23,664 bases of DNA, taken from contig WIXG01000741.1 in NCBI GenBank assembly GCA_009869945.1, positions 1 through 23,664 on the forward strand. Direction: 5' to 3'. The stretch is from Mesaphorura yosii. Taxonomy: Eukaryota; Arthropoda; Collembola; Poduromorpha; Tullbergiidae. The notes under the pieces were generated by a model. That model was given only the letters and a program-made list of their open reading frames with translations. It ran no database searches and was not told where the DNA came from. The position numbers and the translations under genes are program-made. Shown one piece after another: positions 1-9,634 of this stretch. Positions within the stretch are counted from its first letter, which is position 1, and each line of letters opens with the position of its first letter.

Positions 1-200
1 ATTCTCAATAGAGTCAAAATATTTAATTTTTGGTAGTAAATCTCCCAACAGTGGACCGTTTATTCAAAGTGGCTATTTCCCAATTAACCATTTATTGAGT
101 GAGCCCCATAATTAACCAATAATTTTGCCCGATTCGATCTTTTGTTCAACTAACCCCCGATTTGGCGATTGCCATTCAATTATGTGCCGACTAACCGTGG

Positions 201-1211
201 TTATCTGGGTGGCTTTGCCTCCTTCACAGTCACATCTCGCAAAAGAAGGTTGGATTTTTCCGTGGCGAAGCTGGCGTACCTCATGATTGTGACTACTGCG
301 AGGAGCGGCGTGACTCCGCTGGTCGCTAACACCACAACCGTAAAGGGGCCCAGCTCGCTTCCAAACAGAATCGGCGTCGTCAGTGTTGAGGTGGTCAGCA
401 TCCCTCAAAGCACGAATCCGCTTATCGCAGCCGGCACTAAGATGCACTGGTTAAAAATCGTGACACATCACAGTTGCTGATAGCGTCGCAGGCGAGTCTC
501 GTTGTCCACCTCCTTCAGCGTGTGCAGGTCACGAAGGGTGGCATAAAAGTGACCGACACCCAGCGCGTTGAAGAAGCACACCGAACTTCACGAGTGGGAA
601 TTGTACCAGCAAACCATGAGGGCCAAGAGCACTCCAATGAAAGGATTCTCACCACCGTTGTTGTAATTCTAGAGGTCCTCCCGACTTCCGGGTATCAAGA
701 GCATCAGACCCAAGGAAATGGGCGTGAGTAGCTAGAAGGCTCGAATGGTTTTGTGACGCAGGACGAAGGAGTTGTCCAGCCTTTTCTGCTCGTGTCCGCC
801 ATTCGTGGGTGCTTTCTAGACTTTCTTCGTGCCGTTCGCCTGTGATTTCTGTTCCACTCGGTGCAGCAACTGCTTTATGCTCGTCACAAGCTCGGATGAG
901 CCAGCAAAAATGATGAGACGAAATCTGCCTTCCAGGAGCATAGAAATCATTAACGCTGACAGTTCCATCGTTAAATCCAGTTGACTCTTGGCTTAGTTAC
1001 TGAAGTACTGCGGAATAAGCCAACTCCACGACAGGAGAAGAGCACAGTATACGAAGAGGCTGGCGTAGGCTCGAAGCCCTTGTTTCGGTCCTAGACAGCA
1101 TGTTAGTTGGCTCCGGTGGCCATCGATCCAGTAGAAGGGCACAAAATTGAGGGACATCATGTGGGAGATTTGATCATTGATGAAATTGGCGATCAGGTTT
1201 TGAGAAATCAT
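201..1211 (-). pseudogene. Gustatory-receptor-like 7-TM gene, dead (seven internal stops)
   Basis: Reading the minus strand from an ATG at 1211-1209 gives one continuous frame of about 336 codons that matches the intact receptor at 8064-6934 along its length. The start region aligns (SQNLIANF against PQNVIDAL), a tyrosine-rich stretch matches (RRYQQL against HYYRQLQ), and a late hydrophobic segment followed by NLLLRD matches ANLLRS. The frame is broken by stops at 993-995, 816-818, 732-734, 669-671, 588-590, 468-470 and 405-407, and ends at 201-203, about 50 codons short of the intact gene. The last helix and the GQFxxxKR region are not recognisable below 201. I found no frameshift. The family is insect-type gustatory receptors (ligand-gated channels of sensory neurons). 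Homology is by eye; identity is low but spread over the whole length. It cannot encode a functional receptor unless the stops are assembly errors. Confidence 0.72.
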
Positions 1212-2286
1212 TGCTGAGAAAAGAAGAGCCACAATTTCCCGTGTGCCAACAAGAATTCCGCCAAGTAACTCTCTCTGACTCTGACCAGAATATTCCTGCG
1301 TCCGATGAAAATTATCCAGCGTTATAAATGTGGACGGATCTGCAAAATTAATGACTCATGCAGGCATTCGCATTAAGCATTCGCACAAACACATTAAAAG
1401 TCATAAAAGCCAAGCAAATGACAAAAACAAATTCTACCCATCATCGAGGCACAGGAAATCGAAAATGGCAAAAAAAATATTTTTGTACCCCACTCCGAAA
1501 ATCCATTCATTTGTGCTTAATAAAGTGCGGAGCTCTTTTTCTTGTTCTAGACTGTACCGCTTGAATTTTCCAGGATCTTTAACTTGAAAATCAGGACAAT
1601 GTTTTCGAGGCTTCTCAACTTTATTTACAAAATTTACCCAACCCACATTTTACATTGCGTTAACATTAAAATTGAAACCGACTTTTGTGGTTTTCTGTCT
1701 TGCCAATCTTGCGTTGCCAGTTTGCCAAGTGAAATTCCTATTGCGCTGCTCAAGGCCAAGGCTTAAGTAAGCGAACAATTTATTGTCGTTTCACAAAGGA
1801 TTCACCTCCACCAGGGTGAGAAGACTGGCGGGCGTCGACTGCCCGCTCAAAACGAATTGTAGGAATGTCCATTCAAGTCTATAGCCTAAGATTCACTGGT
1901 CTAAGTAAGGACAATTTATGTATTATGTTGCATGTCATGCAAGTGATTGAGAAGACTGTACGCTTCAATTTGGACAACAAGGAAAATAACAAGAATAATA
2001 CGTCAAGAGGAAGCACGCAAGCATGCAGGCATGCATGCAGAGAATAATGAATTATGTAATGAGAGGCAGGGCAGGTATGCCAAGCGAGCATAATTGTATA
2101 ATCGTGGACCACAAATAGGTTCACAAATGTAGAGTGAGAGGAAGGGCGCTGCACGTTTTGCACGTCATTGTCGTCATCTTATCTTGACAGAAAGAACCGA
2201 CCTTTGGACTTAAATCTCTTATGCATATTGCGTTTGAGGATGAGCTCCTTCAGTCTCGTTCGGGCTTTTAATCAATCAAGGTCGAA
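1212..2286. other. Intergenic spacer, no gene recognised
   Basis: This 1.1 kb stretch separates the dead receptor from the UGT. The minus-strand frame of the pseudogene stays open upstream to about 1339, next to an acceptor-like TTTTGCAG (1347-1340), so a 5' exon or longer leader is possible, but the homology begins at 1211. Short open frames here (for example 1434-1646 minus) show no recognisable domain. Close to the UGT start, TCAGT at 2250-2254 fits the arthropod initiator consensus, 35 bases before the ATG. Confidence 0.5.
2021..2040. repeat. Short GCATGCA-type tandem repeat
   Basis: Three closely spaced GCATGCA copies lie in the UGT upstream spacer. This is a small microsatellite-like run with no evident function. 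Confidence 0.5.
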
Positions 2287-3990
2287 ATGAGACGGCTGCT
2301 AGCTTGCTTCTTGGCATTGGCCGCCGTCGCTCCGCGGGCGCACGGCGCAAGTATTCTCTTTTATTTCGGTGTCTCGACCTACTCGCACCGAAACTCCGTC
2401 TGGCCGCTGGTCCTGAGCCTGGCCAACTCGGGCCAGCACCGCGTCACCTTCGTCAATATCTACGCCCCGAAGGCCGAGCACGTACACCCGAATGTGACCG
2501 AATTCTTCCCGCAGGCGCACTCGGACACCATCTTCGGTGACACCGTAAACATCCGACTGGAGGGCGGGCGCCTGGCTTCCATCAACGTCGCGGCGAGGCT
2601 GCCTGAGCACGGCTACGAAGTCTGCAAAGAACTGCTTTCGTCACCGGAAACCGAGGAGTGGATCGCACGGTCCAAGTTTGACCTCGTCTTCATTGATGGG
2701 ATTTTCAACGAATGCGGGTATGGACTCGCCCACGTTTTTGATGCTAAAACGATCGTGTTTGGACCGACGACCATCTCTTCGTGGTGGCCCGATGCTTTCG
2801 GATTCCCCGCAGAGACGAGCTGGATCCCGGACATGATCGTGCCATTCCAGCTTCCGATGAATTTCGGGGAGCGTGTCTTCTCCACGCTCATGCCACTGGT
2901 GCAGTATTACGTCTTGAAATACTGGCAATACTACCCCAAAATGGACCGACTCTTCGCCGAAAAGCTGAATGGCACGAGCACGAGCATGCCGACGTTGTAC
3001 CAAATGGAGAGGGACACGGCCTTGATTCTGACAAGCACACATTACACGGAGGAGCTGGCAAGATCACTGCCGCCGTTTGTCGTGTCAGTGGGCGGTCTTC
3101 ACATGGAAAGGGCGCTGGGGCAAGAAGATGACAAGCAGCAGCAGCAGGTGCCAGAGGTAAGAAATCCTTTTCTCGATATCGGTCGTCTATACAATTATTA
3201 AAAAGATTAATTCTTTGCCTATTGCCTATTTCGTGTCTTCGTCTAGAACATCCTGCGATGGATTGACGAGTCAGGCGCTGACGGATTCATTTACGTCAGT
3301 TTCGGGAGCTCAGCAGCCATTTCCAGCATACCAGTCGAAGTCCAGCAAAAGTTTTTCACCGCGTTCAGAAACTCAAGGCGGAGAATCCTCTGGAAGTGGG
3401 AAGGAGACACGCGACCAGAAGGCATGCCCCCCAATGTCCTGACCGCAAAATGGATGCCGCAGAACAGCATTCTGAGCCATCCAAACCTGAAAGCCTTCGT
3501 GACCCATGCGGGGTTGATGGGTCTGACAGAGGCGCTCACGAGCGGCGTGCCGGTCATCATGTTCCCGATTTTTGCGGAGCAAGACTACAATGCGATGCGG
3601 TACGAGCGTGAGCAACGTGGAATTCGCCTGGAAATCATTTCTTTTACCGCGGATGAGCTGCAGCAAGCTCTGCAAGAGGTCGTGGACAATCCAAAATACA
3701 GACGGAATATGGAGACTGCAAAAAGACTCTACGCTGATCGTCCTGCGAGTCCTCTTCAGACCGCGCTCTGGTGGACGGAGTACGTGCTCAGGCACGACAT
3801 CGCGGAGCTCCAGTGCCTGAAGCCGCTTGCAATGGGCCAGCGTTGGTTCGAGCGGCGATTGCTGGATGTATGGGCTTTCCTTGGAGCTGTTCTGTCGATT
3901 CTCATATTAACTGTATTATATTCCGGCATGTTCGTCATGAAAATGATCCGGACCAGAAAGACGGGAAATAGGAAAGAAAAAACTTCTTAA
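2287..3990 (+). CDS. UDP-glycosyltransferase (UGT), two exons
   Basis: The coding exons are 2287-3156 and 3247-3990. The 90 bp phase-0 intron has donor GTAAGA and acceptor TCTAG. The product is 537 residues, usual for an animal UGT. Residues 1-20 are a hydrophobic signal peptide. His34 (STYSHRNS) and Asp137 (FDLVFIDG) sit where the catalytic His-Asp pair lies in the family. The nucleotide-sugar signature spans about 359-405 (WMPQN, HPNLKAFVTHAG, GVPVIMFPIF, EQ). Two positions differ from consensus: THAG instead of THGG, and Glu401-Gln402 instead of Asp-Gln. A membrane helix at about 498-520 precedes a basic tail ending KEKTS, a KxKxx ER-retrieval signal. Family knowledge says such enzymes sit in the ER lumen and conjugate small lipophilic compounds with sugar; the substrate is unknown. 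The ATG at 2287 begins the signal peptide. Q137-type glutamine repeats (QQQQ) lie just before the intron. Confidence 0.95.
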
Positions 3991-4015
3991 TCTTTAACAA
4001 AGTTCCGGAGAAGTT

Positions 4016-4021
4016 AATAAA
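4016..4021 (+). terminator. Poly(A) signal of the UGT
   Basis: AATAAA lies 26 bases after the UGT stop codon, giving a very short 3' UTR. Confidence 0.7.
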
Positions 4022-4343
4022 CACACAAGTGGTACATCTAGCCTGTTTAATGTTTTACAATGAATAATACATACATTTGACATTTGGTTGAAAGATGTAA
4101 ACTGGGACGTGTCCATTTGTAGCATACCCCTTTCGATCAGATGCGATGCCTCATCATTTGGTTTGAATTTGACTGCAGGGGCATGGAGACACAGGTTCAA
4201 CTTGGACCGACGTTTGTTTAGAACACTTTATTGTGGGCATACTAAAAGATAAACAAATATTATAAAATCTTAACTAGAACGTAATGAAAGATAAACAAGT
4301 ACGAGGAGGCTGAACTTAATTATTAAGTACTATGTTGCGATAT
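4022..4343. other. Convergent 3' spacer between UGT and F-box gene
   Basis: This AT-rich stretch holds the 3' ends of both flanking convergent genes. Apart from the minus-strand poly(A) signal at 4232-4227 I see nothing in it. Confidence 0.6.
4227..4232 (-). terminator. Poly(A) signal of the F-box gene
   Basis: AATAAA on the minus strand lies about 110 bases past the F-box gene stop codon. Confidence 0.6.
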
Positions 4344-6585
4344 TTACAGGATGACCACTGCGCACGGGTGCAATGCGCTCTTGATCAAATCGCAGCACTG
4401 TGCTGAAATGAGGTTCTTTTGATGCGGAGACCTCATGAACCGGTCGTAGATTTCCCGGATTGCCTCCTTGCTCTCGTGCTGGATTTCCATGTGCTGCATC
4501 GTCGGGCTTGCCATCGCCAATCCCAAATAGCCGCCAATGTCGGTGATCTTGTACGAAGTCCCACGAACGTCCAAAACCAACTCACGCAGGTGCTTTAAAT
4601 CACTAAGCCCTGGCGCGGTCTTGTGCGAACTGAGAAGTTTGCGCACGCTATCCAATGTGAATGGCTCTTTTCCCTTCTCGAACGTACGTGTCAGCGTCTT
4701 GAACTTGGACTTCGGGACTCCTGTGAGCAGGAAGTCGAGGTCAAGCACAGTGTTGCGCATGGACTCCTCCAGATATCGAAGCTGAAGGCTGGATAGGGCT
4801 GGCCATGCTGTCCAGACCGCTGATATCGCTTTAATTGTGCTGTTCGTCAATCCGAAGTCAAGCGTCGTAACTGATGGCAGAGCGACCGCAAGAGAGGAGA
4901 TGCTCAAGCCGTAGTAGCAGACGGCTATGTTCAGGTGGGTCACTCCGTCGTGCACAATTTGGGCCAAATCGTTCCCACAGATATCTCCCTCCGAAAGATC
5001 CTTTGGGGTGAAACTGACAAAATTGTACTCGACCTCCTTCAGTGACGGAAAGTTGTTGGCAAAGGTTTCTCCGTCGTACTGCACTGTAATCATTCGCTGT
5101 CCTTGGCGCCTGAGGATTAGAGAGTTCAATGCATCCATTTTTGGTATTCGAATGACTGGAAGATTTCTGTCAGCTACGAGTCCTTCGATTTCCAGGTCGA
5201 GCTTGCGTAGTGTCGCTCTCTGTGAGGCGAGAAATGTGTGCAGGAATTCAACGCATTCAGCTTGATCCTCGGGTTCGGCGAAGTAGCCAAGAATCGAAGT
5301 GGCGAGCTGTTCCAAGCGGAGTGGATTTTCCTTTCGACGAGCTAGCTCGATCAACGCCCGAAATTCTTCGACAAGGAGCAAGTACATTTTCAATGTCTTC
5401 AGTTTTCGCAGGCATCTCGGGAAATCTCGAAGGATTGACAAGATGGCTGTGTTATTTGAGTGACTGCCATCCACAAGAGAAAGCCCTTCCAATCCGACTG
5501 CACATTGCAATAAATCCTGGAGCAGTTCTTGATATGCCGTGTGCAGAGGACCGTTCAGGGTCAGCCCGAGTTTTCGTAGCTTCGGTACTTTTTTGAAGAG
5601 TCGAATTTTCGGTCGCTTGTTCCAGACCGGCGACGTTCCCCAATCCTCGTCGATGTTGAATCTTAGCTCTTCTAGTTCTGGGGTCAATTCGAAAAAGACC
5701 TGTCGAAGTTTGTCGACGTTCACGGCTTGTTCGGTTTCCCAGTCATTGCGCAAGTGCAGACGTCTGATCGATTTGTCGCAGACTGTGAAGAAGTCCCTGA
5801 AGGTGCGGTGGCGGGTTGCGGTGAGATCAGAAATCTTGTAATTTGTGAATGGAATCTGCGGACTTGATCTTACGAGATCGGTGTAATCTTGTAATCTTCC
5901 GTATTCCCTTCCCCTAACGCCCCCGAAAGGTTCAAGCCAACTTCCTTCACCATTGTTGAGTTTAAGCGGGTTTTGTTTTTGCTGCAACTCGGGAAGAAAG
6001 CATTCATTCCACAAAACGCAGGTTTGACGTAGTGTATTAAGATCTTCAGCTGGTAAATTTTTGGCAATCATCGACATTACCTGAAAGCATAAAGTGCACG
6101 CATTACTTGCTGCTTAATCTTAAATGGATAACGATAATAGTTTGCATGTAAACACTTACGACATTGTTCTTCAATGCCTTTAAAGCTGGACTAATCGTAG
6201 TATCCTTTCCTCCGGGGTTACTAGCCTCATCTTCGACATTAGCAGTAGCGCCAAAGGAATGAGAATTATTATCATTCAACTGCAAATGGTTAATGAAGAA
6301 TAAACTTCACAAAATCAGTCATGGCCCTGGCCGCAGCCGTCGTGGTTTGATTTAACTTAAAAGCACTAGACTAACCCTTTGTTTCTTTGGGTTGGTCGCC
6401 TTCTCTTCCAAATCGGCCAGCGTCCTCTTCTCTTTCCTAATACCACCAGAAGCTTCTCCAGGAGGCCGGCCTCCACTTGTGCTTGTGTTACTTGTGCTGG
6501 GACAAGCCTTATCTTTATCTTGATTCATGTTATTTCTTTGCAGAGTCCTTGCTCGTGTCTGTCGTCGAGCCCGCACAGAACTCAT
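4344..6585 (-). CDS. F-box and leucine-rich repeat-like protein, three exons
   Basis: Minus-strand exons are 6585-6376, 6279-6160 and 6080-4344, with introns of 96 bp (donor GTTAGT, acceptor TTTGCAG) and 79 bp (donor GTAAGT, acceptor TTTCAG), both phase 0. The product is 688 residues. Residues 1-97 are hydrophilic and rich in Ser, Thr, Gly and basic residues (RARRQ, RKEKR, PKKQR), possibly a nuclear-targeting tail. An F-box at about 98-140 spans the exon 2/3 join (ALKNN, then VMSMIAKNLPAEDLNTLRQ and a following VLWNE). The rest is irregular leucine-rich sequence with repeated LxxLxL spacing, as in F-box/LRR substrate adaptors. By family, the F-box binds Skp1 in an SCF ubiquitin ligase and the leucine-rich part selects the target; the target is unknown. 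The first exon was chosen because GTG at 6612 is not a valid start, while ATG at 6585 has an AAAAC context and frames match at both splices. The first exon is the least certain part. Confidence 0.83.
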
Positions 6586-6933
6586 GTTTTTCAGATTATT
6601 GATCAAGTTCACGTCGTAAGTTAATTAATTCCAACTTCCTGAGTCGCTAATTACTAAGTTACTGCGTAACACAAATAATTTAATAGCAGTGAGCCAACAG
6701 ATATTTGATTTGAGGACAAAAATGAACTTCAAATGAAATTCTGCTGTTTGTTTGTACGTCGTTTCTTTTCTTGCAAAAATCAGATACAATGCAAAGCAAG
6801 GAAACAGCAACACAGCTGCGACTGGTCGAGAACAAAGTAACAAAATCGTGAGAAAGTATTTAATTGCGGTTCAATATTACTCAGATAATTAAAATCAGGT
6901 ACAAATCAGATCAATTATTGCATAATACACTTT
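6586..6933. other. Spacer: F-box 5' flank and receptor 3' flank
   Basis: No gene is seen. It must contain the F-box promoter and the receptor 3' UTR (both minus strand). An ATTAAA at 6864-6859 (minus) about 70 bases after the receptor stop may be its poly(A) signal. Confidence 0.45.
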
Positions 6934-8064
6934 TCAGAAGGTAATCAGCATGTTAATCGTCGCATCGATGCCTATGAAAGCAACTGTGAGGATCGTCGCC
7001 CGCTTAACCTTGTAAAATTGCCCGATGTGGACCGCGAGCGGGACCATCGACTTGACGACCTTGTAATTGTAGTGTCGGCGTCTGGAGCGGAGCAGATTGG
7101 CCCGGAGCAGCCCTTTGGAGAGCCCATACATGCGATAGGCGGGTGGAAAGATTTCGCATAGGCAGAAAACGGAGGCGGCCGTCGCGAAGGGAAATCCGAG
7201 GTAGCCTGGCATCTTGACTTCATGGTACAGTTTTATGGACGAGTATCCGCTCGTGACGACAAAGAGAAGGAGCACGGCGGGCATCATTGGCATGATGAGC
7301 GTCTTCATGAGATGGTGAAACATGCGGTTGACGATCTGAAGCTGACGGTAGTAGTGAAGGAGCGTTCGCGTGTAGCGTGGTCGGGCCAGGAGGAGTCTGA
7401 GGCAGGGTGCCGTGCTTCGAGCGTACGCCATGTAAATGAAGAGGTAGAAGAGCATGATGGTGCAAATGTTGAGCGACATGTAAGCCTCGAAAACGCCGAT
7501 GGGAAGCAGTTTCCACTTGGCGACTCCCTTTAAGTTCAGCAGGAAGTACAAATACTTTGGGTTCTTATCCACCGTCGCGATCGAAATGAAAAACTGCATC
7601 AGGCTGTACACGTACGGCGGGAGGATGCACCGCTTGATCAGGGACCCGCGGTCCGACTTGGGCTCCACGTATTTGCGAGGGCATAGATTAAGTCGAAAGT
7701 TGTCGTTCACCCGCATCAGGTGAAAAACGAGCGACTGAATCCGCTGAGACTTGAGAATCGTGTTGAGAAAGAGGATCGAGCCACACAGGTGGGTGGCCAC
7801 GTTGAAGAGGTTCATCAGCAGCTTTCCAGGAGTGACGAACGACAAATGTCGCATGCAGCAGAAGGCCTGGGCCCAGCGGACGGACATGAAACAAAAGTTC
7901 CAGAAGGTGTACAGCGCGATGAAGACGAAGAGGACCTTCCGGCGACGGTTTCGTGTCCAGCGAATTGAGTTTTCGCCAGGGTGCCACACAATCGGCAGCG
8001 CCCCGATTTTGTGCCCGACCCGGCAGATGAAAATGAGTGCGTCGATGACGTTCTGCGGAAGCAT
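6934..8064 (-). CDS. Gustatory-receptor-like 7-TM chemoreceptor, single exon
   Basis: One uninterrupted frame of 376 residues starts at the ATG at 8064-8062. I count seven hydrophobic segments at about 44-64, 80-103, 146-165, 190-213, 255-278, 288-311 and 357-376. There is no signal peptide. A short N-terminus before TM1, a long loop with a YRQL motif at 239-242 before TM5, and GQFYKVKRAT at 348-357 just before the last helix are typical of insect-type gustatory/odorant receptors, where a G-F-x-x-x-x-R stretch precedes TM7. The canonical TYhhhhhQF motif in TM7 is not kept; the position reads IDATINMLITF and the protein stops there. By family these are cation channels with an intracellular N-terminus in sensory-neuron dendrites; the ligand is unknown. 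The same GQFxxxKRxT and YRQ motifs occur in the gene at 21648-23052, and the pseudogene at 201-1211 is a relative. Full length and an unbroken frame suggest a working gene. Confidence 0.78.
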   Translation of the reverse strand: MLPQNVIDALIFICRVGHKIGALPIVWHPGENSIRWTRNRRRKVLFVFIALYTFWNFCFMSVRWAQAFCCMRHLSFVTPGKLLMNLFNVATHLCGSILFLNTILKSQRIQSLVFHLMRVNDNFRLNLCPRKYVEPKSDRGSLIKRCILPPYVYSLMQFFISIATVDKNPKYLYFLLNLKGVAKWKLLPIGVFEAYMSLNICTIMLFYLFIYMAYARSTAPCLRLLLARPRYTRTLLHYYRQLQIVNRMFHHLMKTLIMPMMPAVLLLFVVTSGYSSIKLYHEVKMPGYLGFPFATAASVFCLCEIFPPAYRMYGLSKGLLRANLLRSRRRHYNYKVVKSMVPLAVHIGQFYKVKRATILTVAFIGIDATINMLITF

Positions 8065-9634
8065 GGCCCTTGACCTTGGCCGTCGCCGTCTGGTGCAGTG
8101 CGGATCTGGCTTCTCTTTTGCTGAAGGTCAGCTGCGCTCTAACGAATTCGGAACTTGAAACTGGTACGAAGCCGAAAACAATTACTTAAAAGGCTGAGAG
8201 ATAAGTCTAATTTATTTTTAAAATGTAATTGTGAATGTTTCGTCGATGAAGCACGCAAATGTGCCATGTGCGGTCAAATATATAGTACACACGTCGGGAG
8301 TAATAAAAGTTCCAAATTGCTCCCGGCGACATGTTACATGTCCAGTCACGTATCGAAATATTTGTATTTAGTCGAATTGGCGTGACGCAAGCAATTGTCC
8401 ATGGCATTTGCGGTTTACAGAGCCAGCTCAACAATTTTGTGACGAGCGCGAACGACGAGTGGATTATTACGCTTGATACTTAATTGGCTTGTTTTGTAAT
8501 TAACCACAGTGCGTTTCGTTAAAAATGCAAGGGACATGTTGGCAGTTTTGACTAATCTCCGGCGCCTTCGTCAAGACAGCGGGGACTTTTGACTTTGACA
8601 TTTGAAAGCGGAACAACGTCACAAATCCAGTAAATGGTATCAAAAGAATTCGAATCTGTCTTCTGCCACTGATGAATCAGAATCATCGAACGAGATCAAA
8701 GACGAGTTGATAAGGTGCGGGGGTTCCCGATCAGAATTCTTGGAATTGCCTTCCATTCCAGAGTCCAACTCCACATATTCAACAAGTTCAATTCCAAATT
8801 CCAGATTCCAAAGTGCTAGTCAGTACCAAGCCGCTAAATGTGACTGTTTACTCAACTGCTAACGGTCTATTCTAACTGAATTGAGAGCCGTACCGTCTAT
8901 CGTCACTATCGCGTCACGTTAAGTGTACCAAGCTAATATTAATGAGGCATGAGTGCATCTGTTCGACGGACTAACCAGCCAAAATCCAAGGCAGTTAGTC
9001 AGAGGACGGAGTCCACCAGTCCACGTCCATGCATGCAGTACTCTCGTTCATCGTTCTGGTATCAGTACAACTTTGTATTTTCTAACTGATGCATCACGCT
9101 CACACATGGTATTTAGCACAGCACATCTTCTTTCTCTGCCTTTTCAGATGTTCTTAGTTGGACGGTTTTGGCAGTACATCTGCTCCTGTTCTCTATTTAT
9201 TGCGACACCACACCGCAGTGGAGGAAAAGTGGCTCGAAAAGGTAGTTGGTCTTGGTCTGTTTTGGCCGGTACAAGTCTCTGCCATTCTGCTCGGCTCATT
9301 CATTGCAGCGAAGCATCTCGTCCAGTGCAGTTCAGTTCAGCTGTTCGTCCTCTCTTGGCACTCCGCACTCGTACGCTTGTCTGGACTGAATTTAACACTT
9401 AATTAATTGGTGATAACAGTTGGTCTTGGTCTAGACACACACTGGACCTGGTGCTGCGTTAGTCTTCCAATTAGAGAGATAATTCCTGCACTGCAATTGC
9501 ACCATCGTGTTCCTGGTTGGTTCAACCGCAATCCGCAAGCCAAACAACGGAAGACTACTTCCCCATTGCCAACTACCATTAACGCAATTAATTATTAAAC
9601 AAGATCAGTTCGTCGTTACCGGTTCTCGGCCAGG
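8065..9634. other. Divergent upstream region between receptor and CD36-like gene
   Basis: No protein gene is recognised. Open frames here begin at TTG or other non-ATG codons. It must carry the promoters of the minus-strand receptor and the plus-strand CD36-like gene. A cluster of ATTCCA-like words lies at about 8730-8812. TCAGTT initiator-like words occur at 9605-9610 and around 9334-9341. None proves a start site. Confidence 0.4.
9244..9432. repeat. Exact 15 bp direct repeat upstream of CD36-like gene
   Basis: AGTTGGTCTTGGTCT occurs at 9244-9258 and again at 9418-9432, in the 400 bases before the CD36-like ATG. It could be a duplicated binding site or chance. Confidence 0.55.

Noticed and set aside
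1434..1646. A 70-codon minus-strand frame considered as a 5' exon of the dead receptor
   Set aside because: No receptor-like sequence, and the alignment with the intact paralogue already begins at the ATG at 1211.
2280..2284. A downstream promoter element (GGTCG) paired with the TCAGT initiator of the UGT
   Set aside because: It is one base away from the required fixed spacing, so it cannot be claimed.
8602..8862. A Ser/Asn-rich plus-strand frame in the divergent spacer
   Set aside because: Non-ATG start; the composition follows the ATTCCA-rich DNA words rather than a protein pattern.
9018..9600. Open frames before the CD36 ATG as extra N-terminal exons
   Set aside because: CD36 proteins start just before the first helix, which the ATG at 9635 gives; the upstream frames show no domain.
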